Assembly: GCF_000193205.1 (NCBI RefSeq)
Contig: NC_015278.1
Coordinates: forward strand, 930,001 to 994,000
DNA from: Aerococcus sp. Group 1
GTDB lineage: Bacteria > Bacillota > Bacilli > Lactobacillales > Aerococcaceae
Length of the DNA: 64,000 nt
Direction: 5' to 3'
Below are positions 34,574 to 46,009 of this stretch, piece by piece. A program made the translations under genes and the position numbers. A model generated the notes under the pieces. The model did no database searches and had not been told where the DNA came from. It saw nothing but the letters and a program-made list of their open reading frames with translations. Positions within the stretch are counted from its first letter, which is position 1. The number at the start of each line of letters is the position of its first letter.

Positions 34574-35292
34574 TGACAGAAGAAAAGTTAATTTATAGCG
34601 GTAAGGCTAAAGATTTATATCAAACCGATGATGATAAGTATTTAAGAGTTTTTTATAAGGACCAAGCGACTGCTGGCAATGGGTCTAAAAAGGAAAATTT
34701 ACCCGGCAAGGGACGGATTAACCAAGCCATTACCCAACTTATCTTTAACTACTTGGCTGACCATGGTATCGCTACCCATTTGGTTAAAGTGCTTAATGAA
34801 CGGGAAGAAATTGTTGAGAAGGCGGAAATGTTTCCTTTAGAGGTGGTTTACCGCAATTATGCTGCTGGCTCTTTTGTTAAACGCTTAGGGATTGAACGGG
34901 GCTTAGCTATTGAAGGTGGTATCCAGGAATTCTTCTATAAGAATGACGACTTGAATGACCCGCTATTGAATGATGACCACGTCCTCTTTCTAAAGGCGGC
35001 TAATCCTGAAGAAATTGCAAAGATTAAAGCACTGACTAAGGAAATTAATAATTTATTAGTGAAGCTGTTTGACCAAGCAGGGCTGATTCTGGTCGATTTC
35101 AAATTAGAGTTTGGTAAGAATGCAGCGGGAGACATTATTCTGGCTGACGAATTTTCACCAGATAATGCCAGACTTTGGGACAAGGAAAGTGGGAAATCCT
35201 TTGATAAGGACATCTTCCGCAATGATCAAGGCGATATGATCCCTTACTACCAAGCTGTCTATCACCGTTTACAAGAAGTTATTAAAGATTAA
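34573..35292 (+). CDS. purC: SAICAR synthetase
   Basis: Joins CAIR and aspartate with ATP to give SAICAR. 239 residues, normal for the short bacterial form. It shows IYSGKAKDLYQ near the N-terminus, PLEVVYRNYAAGSFVKR near 82-100 and LVDFKLEFGK, then LADEFSPDNARLWD with active-site acidic residues. It begins inside the purK stop codon (TAATG), so it is translationally coupled. Confidence 0.97.
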   Translation: MTEEKLIYSGKAKDLYQTDDDKYLRVFYKDQATAGNGSKKENLPGKGRINQAITQLIFNYLADHGIATHLVKVLNEREEIVEKAEMFPLEVVYRNYAAGSFVKRLGIERGLAIEGGIQEFFYKNDDLNDPLLNDDHVLFLKAANPEEIAKIKALTKEINNLLVKLFDQAGLILVDFKLEFGKNAAGDIILADEFSPDNARLWDKESGKSFDKDIFRNDQGDMIPYYQAVYHRLQEVIKD

Positions 35293-35325
35293 GGACTATG
35301 ATTTAGAGAAAACAGGGAGGTCACT

Positions 35326-35571
35326 ATGTATACAGTTGAAGTATTTGTCACCTATAAGGAATCCATTCTCGACCCTCAAGGCCAAGCCATCATGCAAGGC
35401 GTCCACCAAATGGGTTATGAGGCAGTAAAAAATATTCGTCAAGGAAAGTATTTTCAAATGGAAATTGCCAAAGAGGTTGGCGATGTCGACCAAGCGGTTG
35501 CTGATATTTGTGACCGTCTCCTAGCTAATGTCAATATGGAAACTTACCGCTATACCATTAAGGAGGTCTAG
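35326..35571 (+). CDS. purS: FGAM synthase small subunit
   Basis: An 81-residue protein of the PurS family. In Gram-positives it bridges the glutaminase PurQ and the synthetase PurL to channel ammonia. It shows [18 protein letters not shown] and [14 protein letters not shown], the usual features. A GGGAGG site precedes the ATG. It is present only because PurL here is the short form, and its place just before purQ is the standard order. Confidence 0.95.
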   Translation: MYTVEVFVTYKESILDPQGQAIMQGVHQMGYEAVKNIRQGKYFQMEIAKEVGDVDQAVADICDRLLANVNMETYRYTIKEV

Positions 35572-35576
35572 CCATC

Positions 35577-36260
35577 ATGAAATTTGCTGTGATTCAATTT
35601 CCTGGATCCAATTGCGATATGGATATGTTGACTGCTATCCGTGATATCTTGGGCCAAGAAGCTGACTATGTTCCCGCTAGTGCGACTTCCTTAGCGGGTT
35701 ATGATGCCATTATGTTACCAGGTGGCTTCTCTTTTGGAGATTACTTACGGACCGGTGCTATCGCACGCTTTACCCCGATTATGGAAGAAGTGAAGCGTTT
35801 GGCTCAAAATGGCAAGTTGGTTTTAGGGACCTGCAACGGCTTTCAAATTCTCTGTGAAAGTGGCCTTTTACCAGGGTCTTTTCTCCCTAACCGTGATCTA
35901 ACCTTCATCTGTAAAAAACAAGAGCTAATGGTGGAAAACAACCAAAGTCCCTTTTCCAGTCTCTACCAAGAAGGAGAGGAAATTACTTTACCCATTGCTC
36001 ATGGGGAAGGCAATTATTACTGTGATGAGGCAACCCTAGCTGACTTAAAGGCTAACGGGCAAATTATCTTCACCTATGCCGGAGAAAATCCCAATGGTTC
36101 AACAGGAAATATCGCTGGGATCACCAATAAGGCAGGGAATGTGATTGGCTTAATGCCTCATCCTGAGCGGGCGGTTGAAGAAATCATTGCCGGTCAAGAT
36201 GGGCTTAAGGTCTTCCAGTCCATGGTTAAGTATTTTGAAACAGCGGGAAAGAGAGCGTGA
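35577..36260 (+). CDS. purQ: FGAM synthase glutaminase subunit
   Basis: A class I glutamine amidotransferase, 227 residues, that supplies ammonia to PurL. The nucleophile elbow GTCNGFQIL (Cys near 87) and the C-terminal HPERAVEE (His near 199 and Glu) complete the catalytic triad. FPGSNCD near the N-terminus is also typical. It starts six bases after purS behind AAGGAGG and overlaps purL by four bases. Confidence 0.97.
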   Translation: MKFAVIQFPGSNCDMDMLTAIRDILGQEADYVPASATSLAGYDAIMLPGGFSFGDYLRTGAIARFTPIMEEVKRLAQNGKLVLGTCNGFQILCESGLLPGSFLPNRDLTFICKKQELMVENNQSPFSSLYQEGEEITLPIAHGEGNYYCDEATLADLKANGQIIFTYAGENPNGSTGNIAGITNKAGNVIGLMPHPERAVEEIIAGQDGLKVFQSMVKYFETAGKRA

Positions 36261-38491
36261 AGAGAGTGAGCCAAGAACTAAGTCCTCAAGCAATTAAAGA
36301 AACTAAAATTTACCGGGAATGGAGCATGACGGATAAGGAATATGACATGGTTGTCGATATCCTGGGACGATTACCCAATTACACCGAAACTGGCCTATTT
36401 GCTGTCATGTGGAGTGAGCACTGTTCCTATAAAAATACTAAGCCTGTTCTAAGAAAGTTTCCTTCCCAAGGACCACAAGTCTTACAGGGGCCAGGAGAAG
36501 GAGCCGGTATCATCGATATTGGTGATGGTCAGGCAGTGGTTTTTAAGGCAGAAAGTCATAACCATCCCTCAGCTGTGGAACCCTATGAAGGGGCTGCTAC
36601 TGGTGTAGGCGGGATTATCCGTGACATCTTCTCCATGGGTGCTCGTCCTATTGCTTTATTGGATTCCTTGCGTTTCGGTCCCCTTAGCCATCAGCGGACC
36701 AAATATCTCTTCCATGAAATTATCAAGGGGATCGCTGGTTATGGAAACTGTATTGGGATTCCAACGGTTGGTGGGGAAATTGCTTTTGATGATTGCTACC
36801 AAGGGAACCCTCTAGTGAACGTCATGTGTGTCGGTCTCATGGGTCAAAAGGACATCCAAAAAGGCCAAGCAGCCGGGTTGGGTAATACTATTATCTATGT
36901 GGGAGCTAAGACCGGTCGGGATGGCATTCATGGGGCGACCTTTGCCTCAGCAGAATTTAATGATGAAGAAGAAAGCCAACGTTCTGCTGTCCAAGTGGGA
37001 GATCCCTTTATGGAAAAACTCTTACTGGAAGCCTGCCTAGAGGTTATCCAAAACTGTCCAGATGAACTGGTGGGGATCCAAGACATGGGAGCTGCTGGGT
37101 TAGTCTCTTCATCATCGGAAATGGCCTCCAAAGCCGGAACCGGGCTAGTGCTAGATCTCGACCAAGTCCCTCAAAGAGAAAAAGGCATGACTCCTTATGA
37201 AATGATGCTATCCGAATCTCAAGAACGCATGCTTCTCTGTGTCAAAGCCGGCCAAGAGGATAAAATTAAGGCGATTTTTGACAAATACCAGCTTGAGGCG
37301 GTAGTGATTGGACGGGTGACTGATGATGGACGTTACCGCCTCTTCCATAAGGGCGAGCTGGTGGCGGATGTCCCCGTTAATGCCTTGGCTGAAGATGCCC
37401 CTGAATATGAACATGCTGTGATTAAACCAGATTATTACCAAGACCAAGCTCAAGACCAGTACCAAGCTCAAGAAGAAAATGCCAGTCGGATCTTACAAGG
37501 GCTACTCCAACAAGCGACCATTGCTTCAAAGGCTAAAGTCTACCAAACTTATGATTCCATGGTGAGAACCTCAACCGTGCTTGGGCCCGGGTCAGATGCA
37601 GCAGTTGTTCGCATACGTGGGACTCACAAAGCCCTGGCTATGACCACTGACTGTAATGCCCGTTATCTACGTTTAAACCCTGAACGTGGTGGTCAATTGG
37701 CAGTGGCTGAAGCGGCACGTAACATTGTTGCCAGTGGGGGGCAACCCTTAGCCATTACCGACTGCTTAAACTTTGGTAATCCTGATGACCCTGATATTTT
37801 CTATGAAATTGCTACTGCGGCTCAAGGCATTTCTGAGGCCTGCCGTCTCTTGAATACTCCAGTTATCTCAGGCAATGTCTCTTTAAATAATGAAAGTAAT
37901 GGCCAGGCGATTTATCCGACTCCTGTTATTGGCATGGTGGGCCTGATCAAGGATTTAAGTCATGTTACTAGCCAAGATTTTAAGCATGCTGGCGACCTTG
38001 TTTATCTTCTAGGAGAGATTCGCCCTGATTTTAATGGGTCTGAATTACAAGTGATGGAAACTGGGCAAGTTTCTGGTGCCTTACTGGACTTTGATCTAAA
38101 CCAAGAAAAGGCTAACCAAGCAGCAGTTCTCAACGCCATTCAAGCAGGCTATCTTGCTTCAGCCCACGATATTAGTGAAGGTGGTTTGGGTGTGGCTCTT
38201 GCTGAATCCTGTTTCGGACAAAATTTGGGAATCAAGGCTAAGTGGGATAGAGCGGCCATTGATTTATTTGCTGAGAGTCCTTCTTGCTTTATCCTTTCCG
38301 TCAAGCCTGAAAACCAAGCTGACTTTGAAGCTTCCTGCCAGGCTAAGTTGACCTTATTGGGGCAGATAACGGCTGAAGATCAGTTTTATTTTGAAACCCA
38401 GGACCAAAGCCTTGACCTAAGTGTGAGTGAATTGAAGGAATTATGGGAAGGAGCCTTAGCGTGTCAGTTAGAAGAACAAGCCTATTCATAA
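36257..38491 (+). CDS. purL: FGAM synthase large subunit (short form)
   Basis: Converts FGAR to FGAM using ATP and the ammonia from PurQ. 744 residues, the small PurL that needs PurS and PurQ. It has the AIR-synthase-like twin fold with EHCSYKNTK near 55, [24 protein letters not shown] split over 95-120, and a second half with [13 protein letters not shown] and [14 protein letters not shown]. The GTG start overlaps the purQ stop; a second GTG three codons on is possible. The 3' end overlaps purF by 31 bases. Confidence 0.97.
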   Translation: MKRVSQELSPQAIKETKIYREWSMTDKEYDMVVDILGRLPNYTETGLFAVMWSEHCSYKNTKPVLRKFPSQGPQVLQGPGEGAGIIDIGDGQAVVFKAESHNHPSAVEPYEGAATGVGGIIRDIFSMGARPIALLDSLRFGPLSHQRTKYLFHEIIKGIAGYGNCIGIPTVGGEIAFDDCYQGNPLVNVMCVGLMGQKDIQKGQAAGLGNTIIYVGAKTGRDGIHGATFASAEFNDEEESQRSAVQVGDPFMEKLLLEACLEVIQNCPDELVGIQDMGAAGLVSSSSEMASKAGTGLVLDLDQVPQREKGMTPYEMMLSESQERMLLCVKAGQEDKIKAIFDKYQLEAVVIGRVTDDGRYRLFHKGELVADVPVNALAEDAPEYEHAVIKPDYYQDQAQDQYQAQEENASRILQGLLQQATIASKAKVYQTYDSMVRTSTVLGPGSDAAVVRIRGTHKALAMTTDCNARYLRLNPERGGQLAVAEAARNIVASGGQPLAITDCLNFGNPDDPDIFYEIATAAQGISEACRLLNTPVISGNVSLNNESNGQAIYPTPVIGMVGLIKDLSHVTSQDFKHAGDLVYLLGEIRPDFNGSELQVMETGQVSGALLDFDLNQEKANQAAVLNAIQAGYLASAHDISEGGLGVALAESCFGQNLGIKAKWDRAAIDLFAESPSCFILSVKPENQADFEASCQAKLTLLGQITAEDQFYFETQDQSLDLSVSELKELWEGALACQLEEQAYS

Positions 38492-39969
38492 AAGACCCCG
38501 ACTATGTGACTACTTATATTGACCAGGAAAGCTATGACCTTCCCCATGAAGAATGTGGACTAATTGGGATTTGGAACCATCCTGATGCTGCTCGGCTTAG
38601 CTTTTATGGCTTGATGGCTCTCCAACACCGGGGCCAAGAAGGTGCCGGAATCACTAGTCTCAAAGACACAGGCCGGATGCATGAATTTCGTGGATTAGGT
38701 TTAGTTAGCGAGGTCTTTTCTAATCCAAACCAATTTCATGACCTAGATGGGCGAGCTGCCTTAGGTCATGTGCGTTATGCGACGGCAGGCGACCATTCAT
38801 TGAATAATATTCAACCCTTCCTTTTCCACTTTTCGGATCGTGACCTGGCCCTAGCCCATAACGGTAATCTTGTCAATGGACAATCTTTAAAGGAAGAATT
38901 AGAAAAACAAGGAGCTATTTTTCGCTCGACTTCAGATAGTGAAGTGCTTATGCACTTAATTCGCCGCAGCAAGGCGACTAATTTTAAAGATCAACTTAAA
39001 GAGGCCTTAGGGCAGATAAAGGGTGGCTTTACTTATATTCTGTTAACCAATAAGGGACTGGTAGGAGCTTGCGATCCCAATGGCTTTCGACCTTTAGTAG
39101 TGGGTCAGTTAGGCAATGGAGCCTATGTGATGGCTTCAGAATCTTGCGCTTTAGACCAAATTGGAGCCAAAACTCTATTTGACGTTGAAGCCGGACAAGT
39201 GGTTTATATCACGGATGAAGGCATTGAGCGAGAATTCTACACCGAAAACCGCCACCAAGCCATTTGTTCCATGGAATATATTTACTTCGCTCGCCCCGAT
39301 TCCAATATCCAACATGTCAATGTCCATACCGCTCGTAAACGCTGTGGGGAAATCTTAGCCCAGGAAAGTCCAGTTGAGGGAGCCGATATGGTGGTTGGAG
39401 TCCCTAATTCTTCTCTGTCGGCAGCCATGGGCTATGCCGAGGCTGCTGGCCTAGCCAATGAAATGGGTCTGGTAAAAAACCAGTATGTTGGTCGTACCTT
39501 TATCCAACCCAGTCAGGCTGAAAGAGAGCAGGGCGTCCGGATGAAGTTGTCAGCTGTTCGTAAGGTTGTGTCTGGCAAGAGTGTAGTTATGATTGACGAT
39601 TCCATTGTCCGGGGAACGACTTCTAAACGAATTGTGGCCCTCTTACGTGAAGCGGGAGCCCGGGAGGTTCATGTCCGCATTGCCTGTCCACCGTTGAAGT
39701 ATCCTTGTTTTTACGGCATTGATATTTCTAATACTAGAGAATTAATTGCTGCACAAAATTCAGTTGAAGAAATTTGCCAATTGATTGGAGCTGATTCTCT
39801 GGCCTTTCTCAGTCAAGAAGGTCTGATTAAAGGCATCGATTTACAAGGCCCTGGCAAGTATCAAGGTCTATGTATGGCTTATTTCAATGGCGATTACCCG
39901 ACTGAATTATATGACTATGAAAAAGAATACTTAGAGTCTTTACAGGAAGAGGAGGTTAACCATGACTAA
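38461..39969 (+). CDS. purF: Amidophosphoribosyltransferase
   Basis: The committed step of purine synthesis: PRPP plus glutamine gives phosphoribosylamine. 502 residues from the GTG at 38461, preferred because AAGGAG lies seven bases upstream inside purL (the frame opens at 38443). An N-terminal propeptide of about 31 residues precedes CGLIGIW; the Cys (32) would become the catalytic N-terminal residue after processing. Bacillus PurF has an 11-residue propeptide. The PRTase motif is [14 protein letters not shown] near 370. Some Cys positions of the Bacillus [4Fe-4S] site remain, but the C-terminal C-x-x-C reads CMAY, so the cluster may be absent. Confidence 0.95.
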   Translation: MSVRRTSLFIKDPDYVTTYIDQESYDLPHEECGLIGIWNHPDAARLSFYGLMALQHRGQEGAGITSLKDTGRMHEFRGLGLVSEVFSNPNQFHDLDGRAALGHVRYATAGDHSLNNIQPFLFHFSDRDLALAHNGNLVNGQSLKEELEKQGAIFRSTSDSEVLMHLIRRSKATNFKDQLKEALGQIKGGFTYILLTNKGLVGACDPNGFRPLVVGQLGNGAYVMASESCALDQIGAKTLFDVEAGQVVYITDEGIEREFYTENRHQAICSMEYIYFARPDSNIQHVNVHTARKRCGEILAQESPVEGADMVVGVPNSSLSAAMGYAEAAGLANEMGLVKNQYVGRTFIQPSQAEREQGVRMKLSAVRKVVSGKSVVMIDDSIVRGTTSKRIVALLREAGAREVHVRIACPPLKYPCFYGIDISNTRELIAAQNSVEEICQLIGADSLAFLSQEGLIKGIDLQGPGKYQGLCMAYFNGDYPTELYDYEKEYLESLQEEEVNHD

Positions 39970-41014
39970 TGCCTACCAAAATGCCGGAGTGAATGTGGAA
40001 GCCGGTTACCAAGTGGTGGAACGAATTAAAAAGCAAGTCGCTAAAACTTGGCGACCCGAAGTAATGGGAGCGATTGGCAGTTTTGCTGGAGCCTTTTCTT
40101 TAGCCGACTTTGACTACGAAGAGCCTTGTTTATTAGCTGGCACGGATGGTGTCGGCACTAAATTAATGTTAGCTATCCAATCTCAGCGTTATGACACCAT
40201 TGGTATCGACTGTGTGGCCATGTGTGTGAATGATATTCTCGCTCAAGGCGCTCAGCCCTTGTTTTTCTTAGACTACATCGCGGTGGGCAAGAACCATCCC
40301 GCCGTTATTGAGCAGATCGTCAAAGGAGTAGCTGAAGGCTGCCAGCAAGCTGGTGCTGCCTTGATCGGTGGAGAAACTGCAGAAATGCCTGGCATGTATG
40401 ATAGCAAGGATTTTGACCTGGCTGGCTTTGCGGTCGGTATTGCTGAAAAGAAAAAACTCATCACTCCCCAAAAGGTTAAAGAAGGGGATATTCTCCTGGG
40501 CCTAGCCTCATCTGGCTTACATTCTAATGGCTATTCTTTAGTGCGAAAAGTCTTTTTTATGGATAATGATTTTTCCTTAGATAGCCACTTAGAAGAACTG
40601 GGTCCCGACCGTAGTCTAATTGATGAATTACTTATTCCTACTAGGATCTATGTGAAGACTGTACAAAGCTTAATTGAGCGTTCACTGATCCATGGCATGG
40701 CCCATATCACAGGTGGAGGATTCATTGAAAATATTCCCCGCATTCTACCAGAAGGCTATAAAGCGCAAATTCAATTAGGATCTTGGCCCATCTTGCCAAT
40801 TTTTAAGGCTTTAGAAAAGTATGGTCAGCTCGATTCGATGGAAATGATGAATATTTTTAATATGGGGATTGGCATGGTTCTCGCCATCGATCCGGCCCAT
40901 ATTGATGAAGTTGAGGCTATCTTACATGATCAAGGGGAGTCAACTTACCGCATAGGTCAGATTAAAAAAGCTAGTGATGTAAAAGAAAAAATTATATTTG
41001 AGGGGACATTATGA
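39962..41014 (+). CDS. purM: AIR synthetase (FGAM cyclo-ligase)
   Basis: Closes the imidazole ring of FGAM to AIR with ATP. 350 residues, normal. It shows [13 protein letters not shown] near 62-74, [32 protein letters not shown], and [16 protein letters not shown], all diagnostic. It overlaps purF by eight bases and purN by four bases, indicating tight translational coupling. Confidence 0.97.
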   Translation: MTNAYQNAGVNVEAGYQVVERIKKQVAKTWRPEVMGAIGSFAGAFSLADFDYEEPCLLAGTDGVGTKLMLAIQSQRYDTIGIDCVAMCVNDILAQGAQPLFFLDYIAVGKNHPAVIEQIVKGVAEGCQQAGAALIGGETAEMPGMYDSKDFDLAGFAVGIAEKKKLITPQKVKEGDILLGLASSGLHSNGYSLVRKVFFMDNDFSLDSHLEELGPDRSLIDELLIPTRIYVKTVQSLIERSLIHGMAHITGGGFIENIPRILPEGYKAQIQLGSWPILPIFKALEKYGQLDSMEMMNIFNMGIGMVLAIDPAHIDEVEAILHDQGESTYRIGQIKKASDVKEKIIFEGTL

Positions 41015-41604
41015 TGCGATGTGCAATATTTGCTTCAGGACAGGGCAGTAATTTTCAAGCTTTAGTGGAAGCCTTTCAGGGCCTTCATTCTGAGATTGAG
41101 ATTGCCTTTCTCTTTTGTGACCAAGCTGGAGCTTATGTTTTAAAACGAGCTCAAAATTTACAAATTCCCACCTTTCAATTTAGTCCAACTGATTTTTCTA
41201 GTCGCAAAGACTATGAAGAGGCCCTAGTGAAGCTCTGTCAGAGGCATCATTTGGATTACATTTTATTGGCAGGTTATATGCGGCTGATCCACCAGCCATT
41301 GCTCCAGGCTTATCCTAACCGGATTATTAATATTCATCCCTCCCTCTTGCCTAAGTTCCCCGGCCGTCATGGGATTAGGGACGCTTATCAGGCTGGGGTA
41401 TCTGAAACTGGGGTAACGGTCCACATTATCGATGAAAATATCGATCAAGGAAGAATTCTCGCCCAAGAAGCTGTAACTATTGATCCAGCATGGCAGTTGG
41501 AGGACTTGGAGACAGCCATTCATACAATTGAACATCAATTATATCCTCAAGTAATTTTAGAATTAGTCAGAAAGGAAATGAATCATGGCAAGAGCATTAA
41601 TTAG
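41011..41604 (+). CDS. purN: GAR formyltransferase
   Basis: Transfers formyl from 10-formyltetrahydrofolate to glycinamide ribonucleotide. 197 residues. It shows [12 protein letters not shown] at the N-terminus, LAGYMRLI, the catalytic segment [13 protein letters not shown] with the Asn-x-His pair, and [12 protein letters not shown] with the active-site Asp. Two adjacent ATGs (41011 and 41014) could start it. It overlaps purH by 20 bases. Confidence 0.95.
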   Translation: MMRCAIFASGQGSNFQALVEAFQGLHSEIEIAFLFCDQAGAYVLKRAQNLQIPTFQFSPTDFSSRKDYEEALVKLCQRHHLDYILLAGYMRLIHQPLLQAYPNRIINIHPSLLPKFPGRHGIRDAYQAGVSETGVTVHIIDENIDQGRILAQEAVTIDPAWQLEDLETAIHTIEHQLYPQVILELVRKEMNHGKSIN

Positions 41605-43138
41605 TGTATCTAATAAGGAAGGTTTAGTAGAACTCGCCCAAGCCTTTAAGGAGGCTGGGATAGAAATCATTTCAACCGGGGGGAGTAAAAAGCACCTAGA
41701 AGCAGCTGGTATTGAAGTCATTCCTGTTGAAGAAGTGACTGGCTTTAAGGAAATGTTAGATGGGCGAGTAAAAACCTTACATCCTAATATCCATGCTGGA
41801 ATCCTCTTCCAAAGAGACCATGCTGACCATGTGAAAACCATGGCTGATAACCACTTACAAGCCATTGATTATGTGGTGGTGAACTTCTACCCCTTTAAAG
41901 AAACCATTAGTCAGAGCCAGGTTTCATTAGCTGAAGCGGTGGAAAATATTGATATTGGTGGTCCTTCCATGGTGCGTGCCGGAGCCAAAAACTATCAGGA
42001 CGTTACCGTGCTTACCGATCCTAAGGACTATGCCACTGTCATCGATTCCCTTAAAGAAAAACAGGCGACGACTCTTGAAGACCGCAAACGTCTAGCAGCT
42101 AAAGCTTTCCGTTTGACAGCTGCCTATGATGCATTAATTGCTCAGTATCTCACCGACCGTTTTGAAGAGGAAAAGCCTGAACGATTAACCTTAACCTATG
42201 AATTAAAAGAAGCCTTACGTTACGGGGAAAATAGCCAACAAGAAGCTGAATTTTATCAAGCGCTTTTAGCTGATGACTATAGCATTAGCCAAGCAAAACA
42301 ATTAAATGGAAAAGCCTTATCCTATAACAATATCAAAGACGCCAATGCGGCCCTAGCGCTGATTGCCGAATTTGACCAACCCTGTGCCGTGGCCCTCAAA
42401 CACATGAATCCATGTGGGGTAGGGATTGGTCAAACTGTTGAAGAAGCCTTTGAACGTTGTTACCAAGCCGATTCCATGTCCATTTATGGAGGGATTGTTG
42501 CTGTTAATCAAGAAGTCTCTAAGGACTTAGCCGAAAGACTTCATAAGATTTTCCTAGAAATTATTATTGCTCCAGCCTTTAGTGAAGAGGCCTTAGCAGT
42601 GCTCAAAACTAAAAAGAACTTACGCCTATTAGAAGTGAAGGGCTTTGATCACAAGCTCTTTCCTGCTAAGGAATATATTTCCGTAATGGGTGGCCTCTTA
42701 GTTCAAGACCAAGATATTCCTGCTTATGAAAACCACGAACAATGGCAAAAAATGGGCCAATATGATGTCGATCCCCAAGATTTGCCTGCTTTAGAATTAG
42801 CTTGGAAAGTGGTTAAACACGTTAAATCCAATGCTATAGTGGTCGCTAATGGCCATCAAACCCTAGGTATTGGAGCTGGGCAAATGAACCGGATTGGCTC
42901 AGCCCAATTAGCCATTGATGAAGCCTTGGCTAATACCTTTGATGTTGACCGTGACCGTTTAGTTTTAGCTAGTGATGCTTACCTACCAATGGCTGATACC
43001 GCAGAATTAGCGGCTCAACATGGCATTAAAGCCATTGTTCAACCGGGAGGCTCTATCCATGATGATGATTCCATTGCCGTAGTTGATCAAGCCAAAATTC
43101 CTATGTTAAAAACTGGTATGCGGCATTTTAGACATTAA
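41585..43138 (+). CDS. purH: Bifunctional AICAR formyltransferase / IMP cyclohydrolase
   Basis: The last two steps to IMP. 517 residues, full length. The N-terminal IMP cyclohydrolase domain (about 1-190) has [15 protein letters not shown] and DGRVKTLHPNIHAGIL. The C-terminal AICAR transformylase has LRYGENSQQ, LSYNNIKDANAAL and ALKHMNPCGVGIG. The start ATG lies within the purN end, after GGAAATG. Confidence 0.97.
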   Translation: MARALISVSNKEGLVELAQAFKEAGIEIISTGGSKKHLEAAGIEVIPVEEVTGFKEMLDGRVKTLHPNIHAGILFQRDHADHVKTMADNHLQAIDYVVVNFYPFKETISQSQVSLAEAVENIDIGGPSMVRAGAKNYQDVTVLTDPKDYATVIDSLKEKQATTLEDRKRLAAKAFRLTAAYDALIAQYLTDRFEEEKPERLTLTYELKEALRYGENSQQEAEFYQALLADDYSISQAKQLNGKALSYNNIKDANAALALIAEFDQPCAVALKHMNPCGVGIGQTVEEAFERCYQADSMSIYGGIVAVNQEVSKDLAERLHKIFLEIIIAPAFSEEALAVLKTKKNLRLLEVKGFDHKLFPAKEYISVMGGLLVQDQDIPAYENHEQWQKMGQYDVDPQDLPALELAWKVVKHVKSNAIVVANGHQTLGIGAGQMNRIGSAQLAIDEALANTFDVDRDRLVLASDAYLPMADTAELAAQHGIKAIVQPGGSIHDDDSIAVVDQAKIPMLKTGMRHFRH

Positions 43139-43154
43139 TTTCAGGAGGAAAATT

Positions 43155-44435
43155 ATGAAAATATTGGTCATTGGTTCTGGTGGACGGGAACATGCCCTAG
43201 CGCTTAAGTTTAAGCAAGATGTAAAGGTTTCTGAAGTCTACTGCGCTCCAGGAAATCCTCTGATGGCTAAGGATGGCATCCACTGTCAAGACATTAGCAT
43301 GGATGATTTCCCAACTTTAATTGACTTTGCTCGAGAAAATAATATCTCCTGGACCTTTGTAGGCCCTGAAATCCCTTTATTTAATGGGATTGTTGATGCC
43401 TTCCAAGCGGCTGGATTACAAATCTTTGGCCCCAGTCAATCGGCCAGTCGCTTAGAGTCTTCCAAGCACTTTGCTAAGGAAGTGATGCAGGCTCAGGGAG
43501 TGCCAACCGCTGCCTATGCAACCTATAATCATTTGGCCCAAGCCCAGGCGGCAGTAAAAGCAGCGGAATTTCCCTTGGTGATTAAGGCAGATGGCCCTGC
43601 TGCAGGCAAGGGGGTTAAAATTGTCCAAGACTTGGCTAGCGCTCTAGAATTCTTGGAAGAAATCTTTAGTGACAATCGTTATGGTAGTCAAAATGAGGTA
43701 GTTATTGAAGAATATCTGGAGGGAATAGAATTTTCCTGCTTCTCTTTGGTTGGCAAAGGGCAAATCCTCCACTTACCTCTTGCCCAAGACCATAAACGGG
43801 CCTATGACCATGACCGAGGCCCTAACACGGGAGGTATGGGGGCTTACAGTCCCGTTCCCTTTGTCAGTCAATCGGTCTTTAATGATGTCGTTAACCGGAT
43901 TGTTGAACCGGTCTTAAAAGAGATGGACGCCAGAGATTTTCCTTATTATGGGGTCTTGTATACGGGCCTAATTTTAACCCAAGAGGGGCCCAAGGTGATT
44001 GAGTTTAATACCCGTTTTGGGGACCCAGAAACCCAAGTGGTCTTGCCACTTTTAGGGGATAATTTTGCTGGGGTCATTGATGATTTGTTACAGGGAAGAC
44101 CAAGTCAGCTCACTCGGGAAGCAGACCAGGTAAGTCTGGGCGTTGTTCTTGCCGCTGAAGGTTACCCAGGGACTTATCAAAAGGGTATGGTGCTAGATGA
44201 ATTAATTACTAAGCTTCCTGATGGATTACAAATCTATGGGGCTGGGGTTGAACTTCGAGAAGGGCACTATGAGGCTAAGGGTGGAAGAATTTTAATGTTG
44301 GTAGCTAAAGGGTCATCCTATGAAATTTGCCGTGATCAAGTTTATCAATTTTTAGGTCAACACCAGATAGCAGGGACTTTTTACCGCAAAGATATTGGTC
44401 ATTGGGTATTAGATAAGAGAGAGGGAGTCGGATAA
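43155..44435 (+). CDS. purD: Phosphoribosylamine-glycine ligase (GAR synthetase)
   Basis: Joins phosphoribosylamine and glycine with ATP. 426 residues, an ATP-grasp protein. It shows IGSGGREHALALK at the N-terminus, GPEIPLFNGIVD, GPSQSASRLESSKHFAKE, KADGPAAGKGV (ATP-binding loop) and EFNTRFGDPETQ (metal and catalytic residues). The ATG follows AGGAGG, 16 bases after the purH stop. Confidence 0.97.
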   Translation: MKILVIGSGGREHALALKFKQDVKVSEVYCAPGNPLMAKDGIHCQDISMDDFPTLIDFARENNISWTFVGPEIPLFNGIVDAFQAAGLQIFGPSQSASRLESSKHFAKEVMQAQGVPTAAYATYNHLAQAQAAVKAAEFPLVIKADGPAAGKGVKIVQDLASALEFLEEIFSDNRYGSQNEVVIEEYLEGIEFSCFSLVGKGQILHLPLAQDHKRAYDHDRGPNTGGMGAYSPVPFVSQSVFNDVVNRIVEPVLKEMDARDFPYYGVLYTGLILTQEGPKVIEFNTRFGDPETQVVLPLLGDNFAGVIDDLLQGRPSQLTREADQVSLGVVLAAEGYPGTYQKGMVLDELITKLPDGLQIYGAGVELREGHYEAKGGRILMLVAKGSSYEICRDQVYQFLGQHQIAGTFYRKDIGHWVLDKREGVG

Positions 44436-44438
44436 TTC

Positions 44439-45743
44439 ATGTTAGAACGTTATACCTTGCCGGAAATGGGGGCTATTTGGTCCCTTGAAAATCATTACCA
44501 AGCTTGGTTAGAAGTTGAAATTTTAGCTGTTGAAGCTTGGAGTGAACTAGGTGTGATACCTCAAGCAGATGCCCAAGACATTCGTCAAAATGCTCGTTTT
44601 GATGTGGACCGCATCAGCGAAATTGAAGCACAAACCCGCCATGATGTAGTTGCTTTTACCCGCTGTTTGTCTGAATCCCTAGGAGCAGAGAAAAAATGGG
44701 TGCATTATGGACTAACTTCGACCGATGTCGTCGATACCGCCCAAGCCTTTCAATTAAAACAAGCTAATCGTCTCATTAAAAAAGACTTAGACCAGCTTTT
44801 AGAAATTCTAAAAGAAAAAGCTTTAACTTATAAGGACACTGTATGTATGGGGAGAACCCATGGGGTCCATGCTGAACCAACGACATTTGGTCTAAAAATG
44901 GCACGTTTCTATGCTGAAATTAAGCGAAATATCGAACGCTTTAACCACGCAGCTAGAGGTGTTGAAGCGGGTAAAATTTCTGGTGCAGTGGGCACCTATG
45001 CCAATGTCCCTACTAACATTGAAGCTTATGTCTGTGACCATTTAGGCATTCGTCAGCAAGATATTTCTACCCAAATTTTACCACGTGACCTTCACGCAGA
45101 ATATATCGCTAGCTTGGCTTTGATTGCAACCAGTGTTGAAAATATGGCCACTGAAATTCGTCACCTACAAAGATCAGAAGTCCATGAAGTAGAGGAGTCC
45201 TTTGCCAAAGGGCAAAAGGGATCGAGTGCTATGCCCCATAAGCGTAATCCCATTTCTAGTGAAAATGTTACTGGTTTAGCTCGAGTTTGCCGTGGCCATG
45301 TGGTGACTGCTTATGAAAATGTCTCCCTCTGGCATGAACGTGATATTTCTCATTCTAGTGCCGAGCGTATTATCCTATCTGACACGACCATTCTAGTAGA
45401 CTATATTTTAAATCGCTTCAGCAAGGTTTTGAAAAATCTGAAAGTCTTTCCAGAGAAAATGCTGGCTAATATGCAAGCAACTCATGGCTTAATTTATAGC
45501 CAACGCTTATTATTAAAGCTAGTCGATGCTGGTCTATCAAGGGAAGCAGCTTATGATCTCGTCCAACCCTTAACTGCTAAATCCTGGGACCAAGGTCAAG
45601 ATTTTAGGAGTTTAGTAGAGGATTGTACAGAAATTACTGACCGCCTGAATTCAGAAGCTATCGATGATGCTTTTGACTATCATTACCATTTACGCCGAGT
45701 TGATGAAATCTATAAGAGACTGGGTTTGATTTCTGCTGAGTAG
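44439..45743 (+). CDS. purB: Adenylosuccinate lyase
   Basis: Cleaves SAICAR to AICAR and adenylosuccinate to AMP, both with release of fumarate. 434 residues of the fumarase/aspartase fold. It shows [14 protein letters not shown] (about 64-77), [26 protein letters not shown] with the catalytic His, and the signature [18 protein letters not shown] near 262. It starts three bases after the purD stop. In Bacillus purB lies after purK; here it is at the operon end, completing IMP-to-AMP processing. Confidence 0.97.
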   Translation: MLERYTLPEMGAIWSLENHYQAWLEVEILAVEAWSELGVIPQADAQDIRQNARFDVDRISEIEAQTRHDVVAFTRCLSESLGAEKKWVHYGLTSTDVVDTAQAFQLKQANRLIKKDLDQLLEILKEKALTYKDTVCMGRTHGVHAEPTTFGLKMARFYAEIKRNIERFNHAARGVEAGKISGAVGTYANVPTNIEAYVCDHLGIRQQDISTQILPRDLHAEYIASLALIATSVENMATEIRHLQRSEVHEVEESFAKGQKGSSAMPHKRNPISSENVTGLARVCRGHVVTAYENVSLWHERDISHSSAERIILSDTTILVDYILNRFSKVLKNLKVFPEKMLANMQATHGLIYSQRLLLKLVDAGLSREAAYDLVQPLTAKSWDQGQDFRSLVEDCTEITDRLNSEAIDDAFDYHYHLRRVDEIYKRLGLISAE

Positions 45744-45787
45744 AGGCGGACTAGTTAAATCGATTAAAATAATAAAATATCCCCATT

Positions 45788-45817
45788 TAAAAAAGGAGCT
45801 TAAGGACTCCTTTTTTA
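45788..45817 (+). terminator. Terminator of the pur operon (bidirectional)
   Basis: AAAAAAGGAG and CTCCTTTTTT arms around CTTAAGGA. It also sits directly after the small minus-strand gene. Confidence 0.85.
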
Positions 45818-46003
45818 TTACAATATTTGCTTTGCATAGTCATATAATTTAAGGGCTATACCTAAGCGCATGTTTTCTAATTTACTGTCATACTTACGAT
45901 AATTATCCAGCGATTGTGTGGCAATACCAGTGGCCTTAGATATTTGATAGCTAGTAATATCGCTTTTTAGCAGTTCTTCGATTTTGTTAACGTCTATAAT
46001 CAT
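45818..46003 (-). CDS. Small helix-turn-helix protein, function unknown
   Basis: 61 residues from the second of two close ATGs (46003), chosen because AGAAGAG is about six bases upstream and touches the first ATG. It reads as one compact all-helical HTH unit: KIEELLKSDITSYQISKATG, then IATQSLDNYRKYDSKLENM as the recognition helix. I do not recognise a named family. It may be a Cro/XRE-like mini-regulator of mobile-element origin. It stands alone next to a tRNA gene. Confidence 0.6.
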   Translation of the reverse strand: MIIDVNKIEELLKSDITSYQISKATGIATQSLDNYRKYDSKLENMRLGIALKLYDYAKQIL

Positions 46004-46009
46004 TATCAT

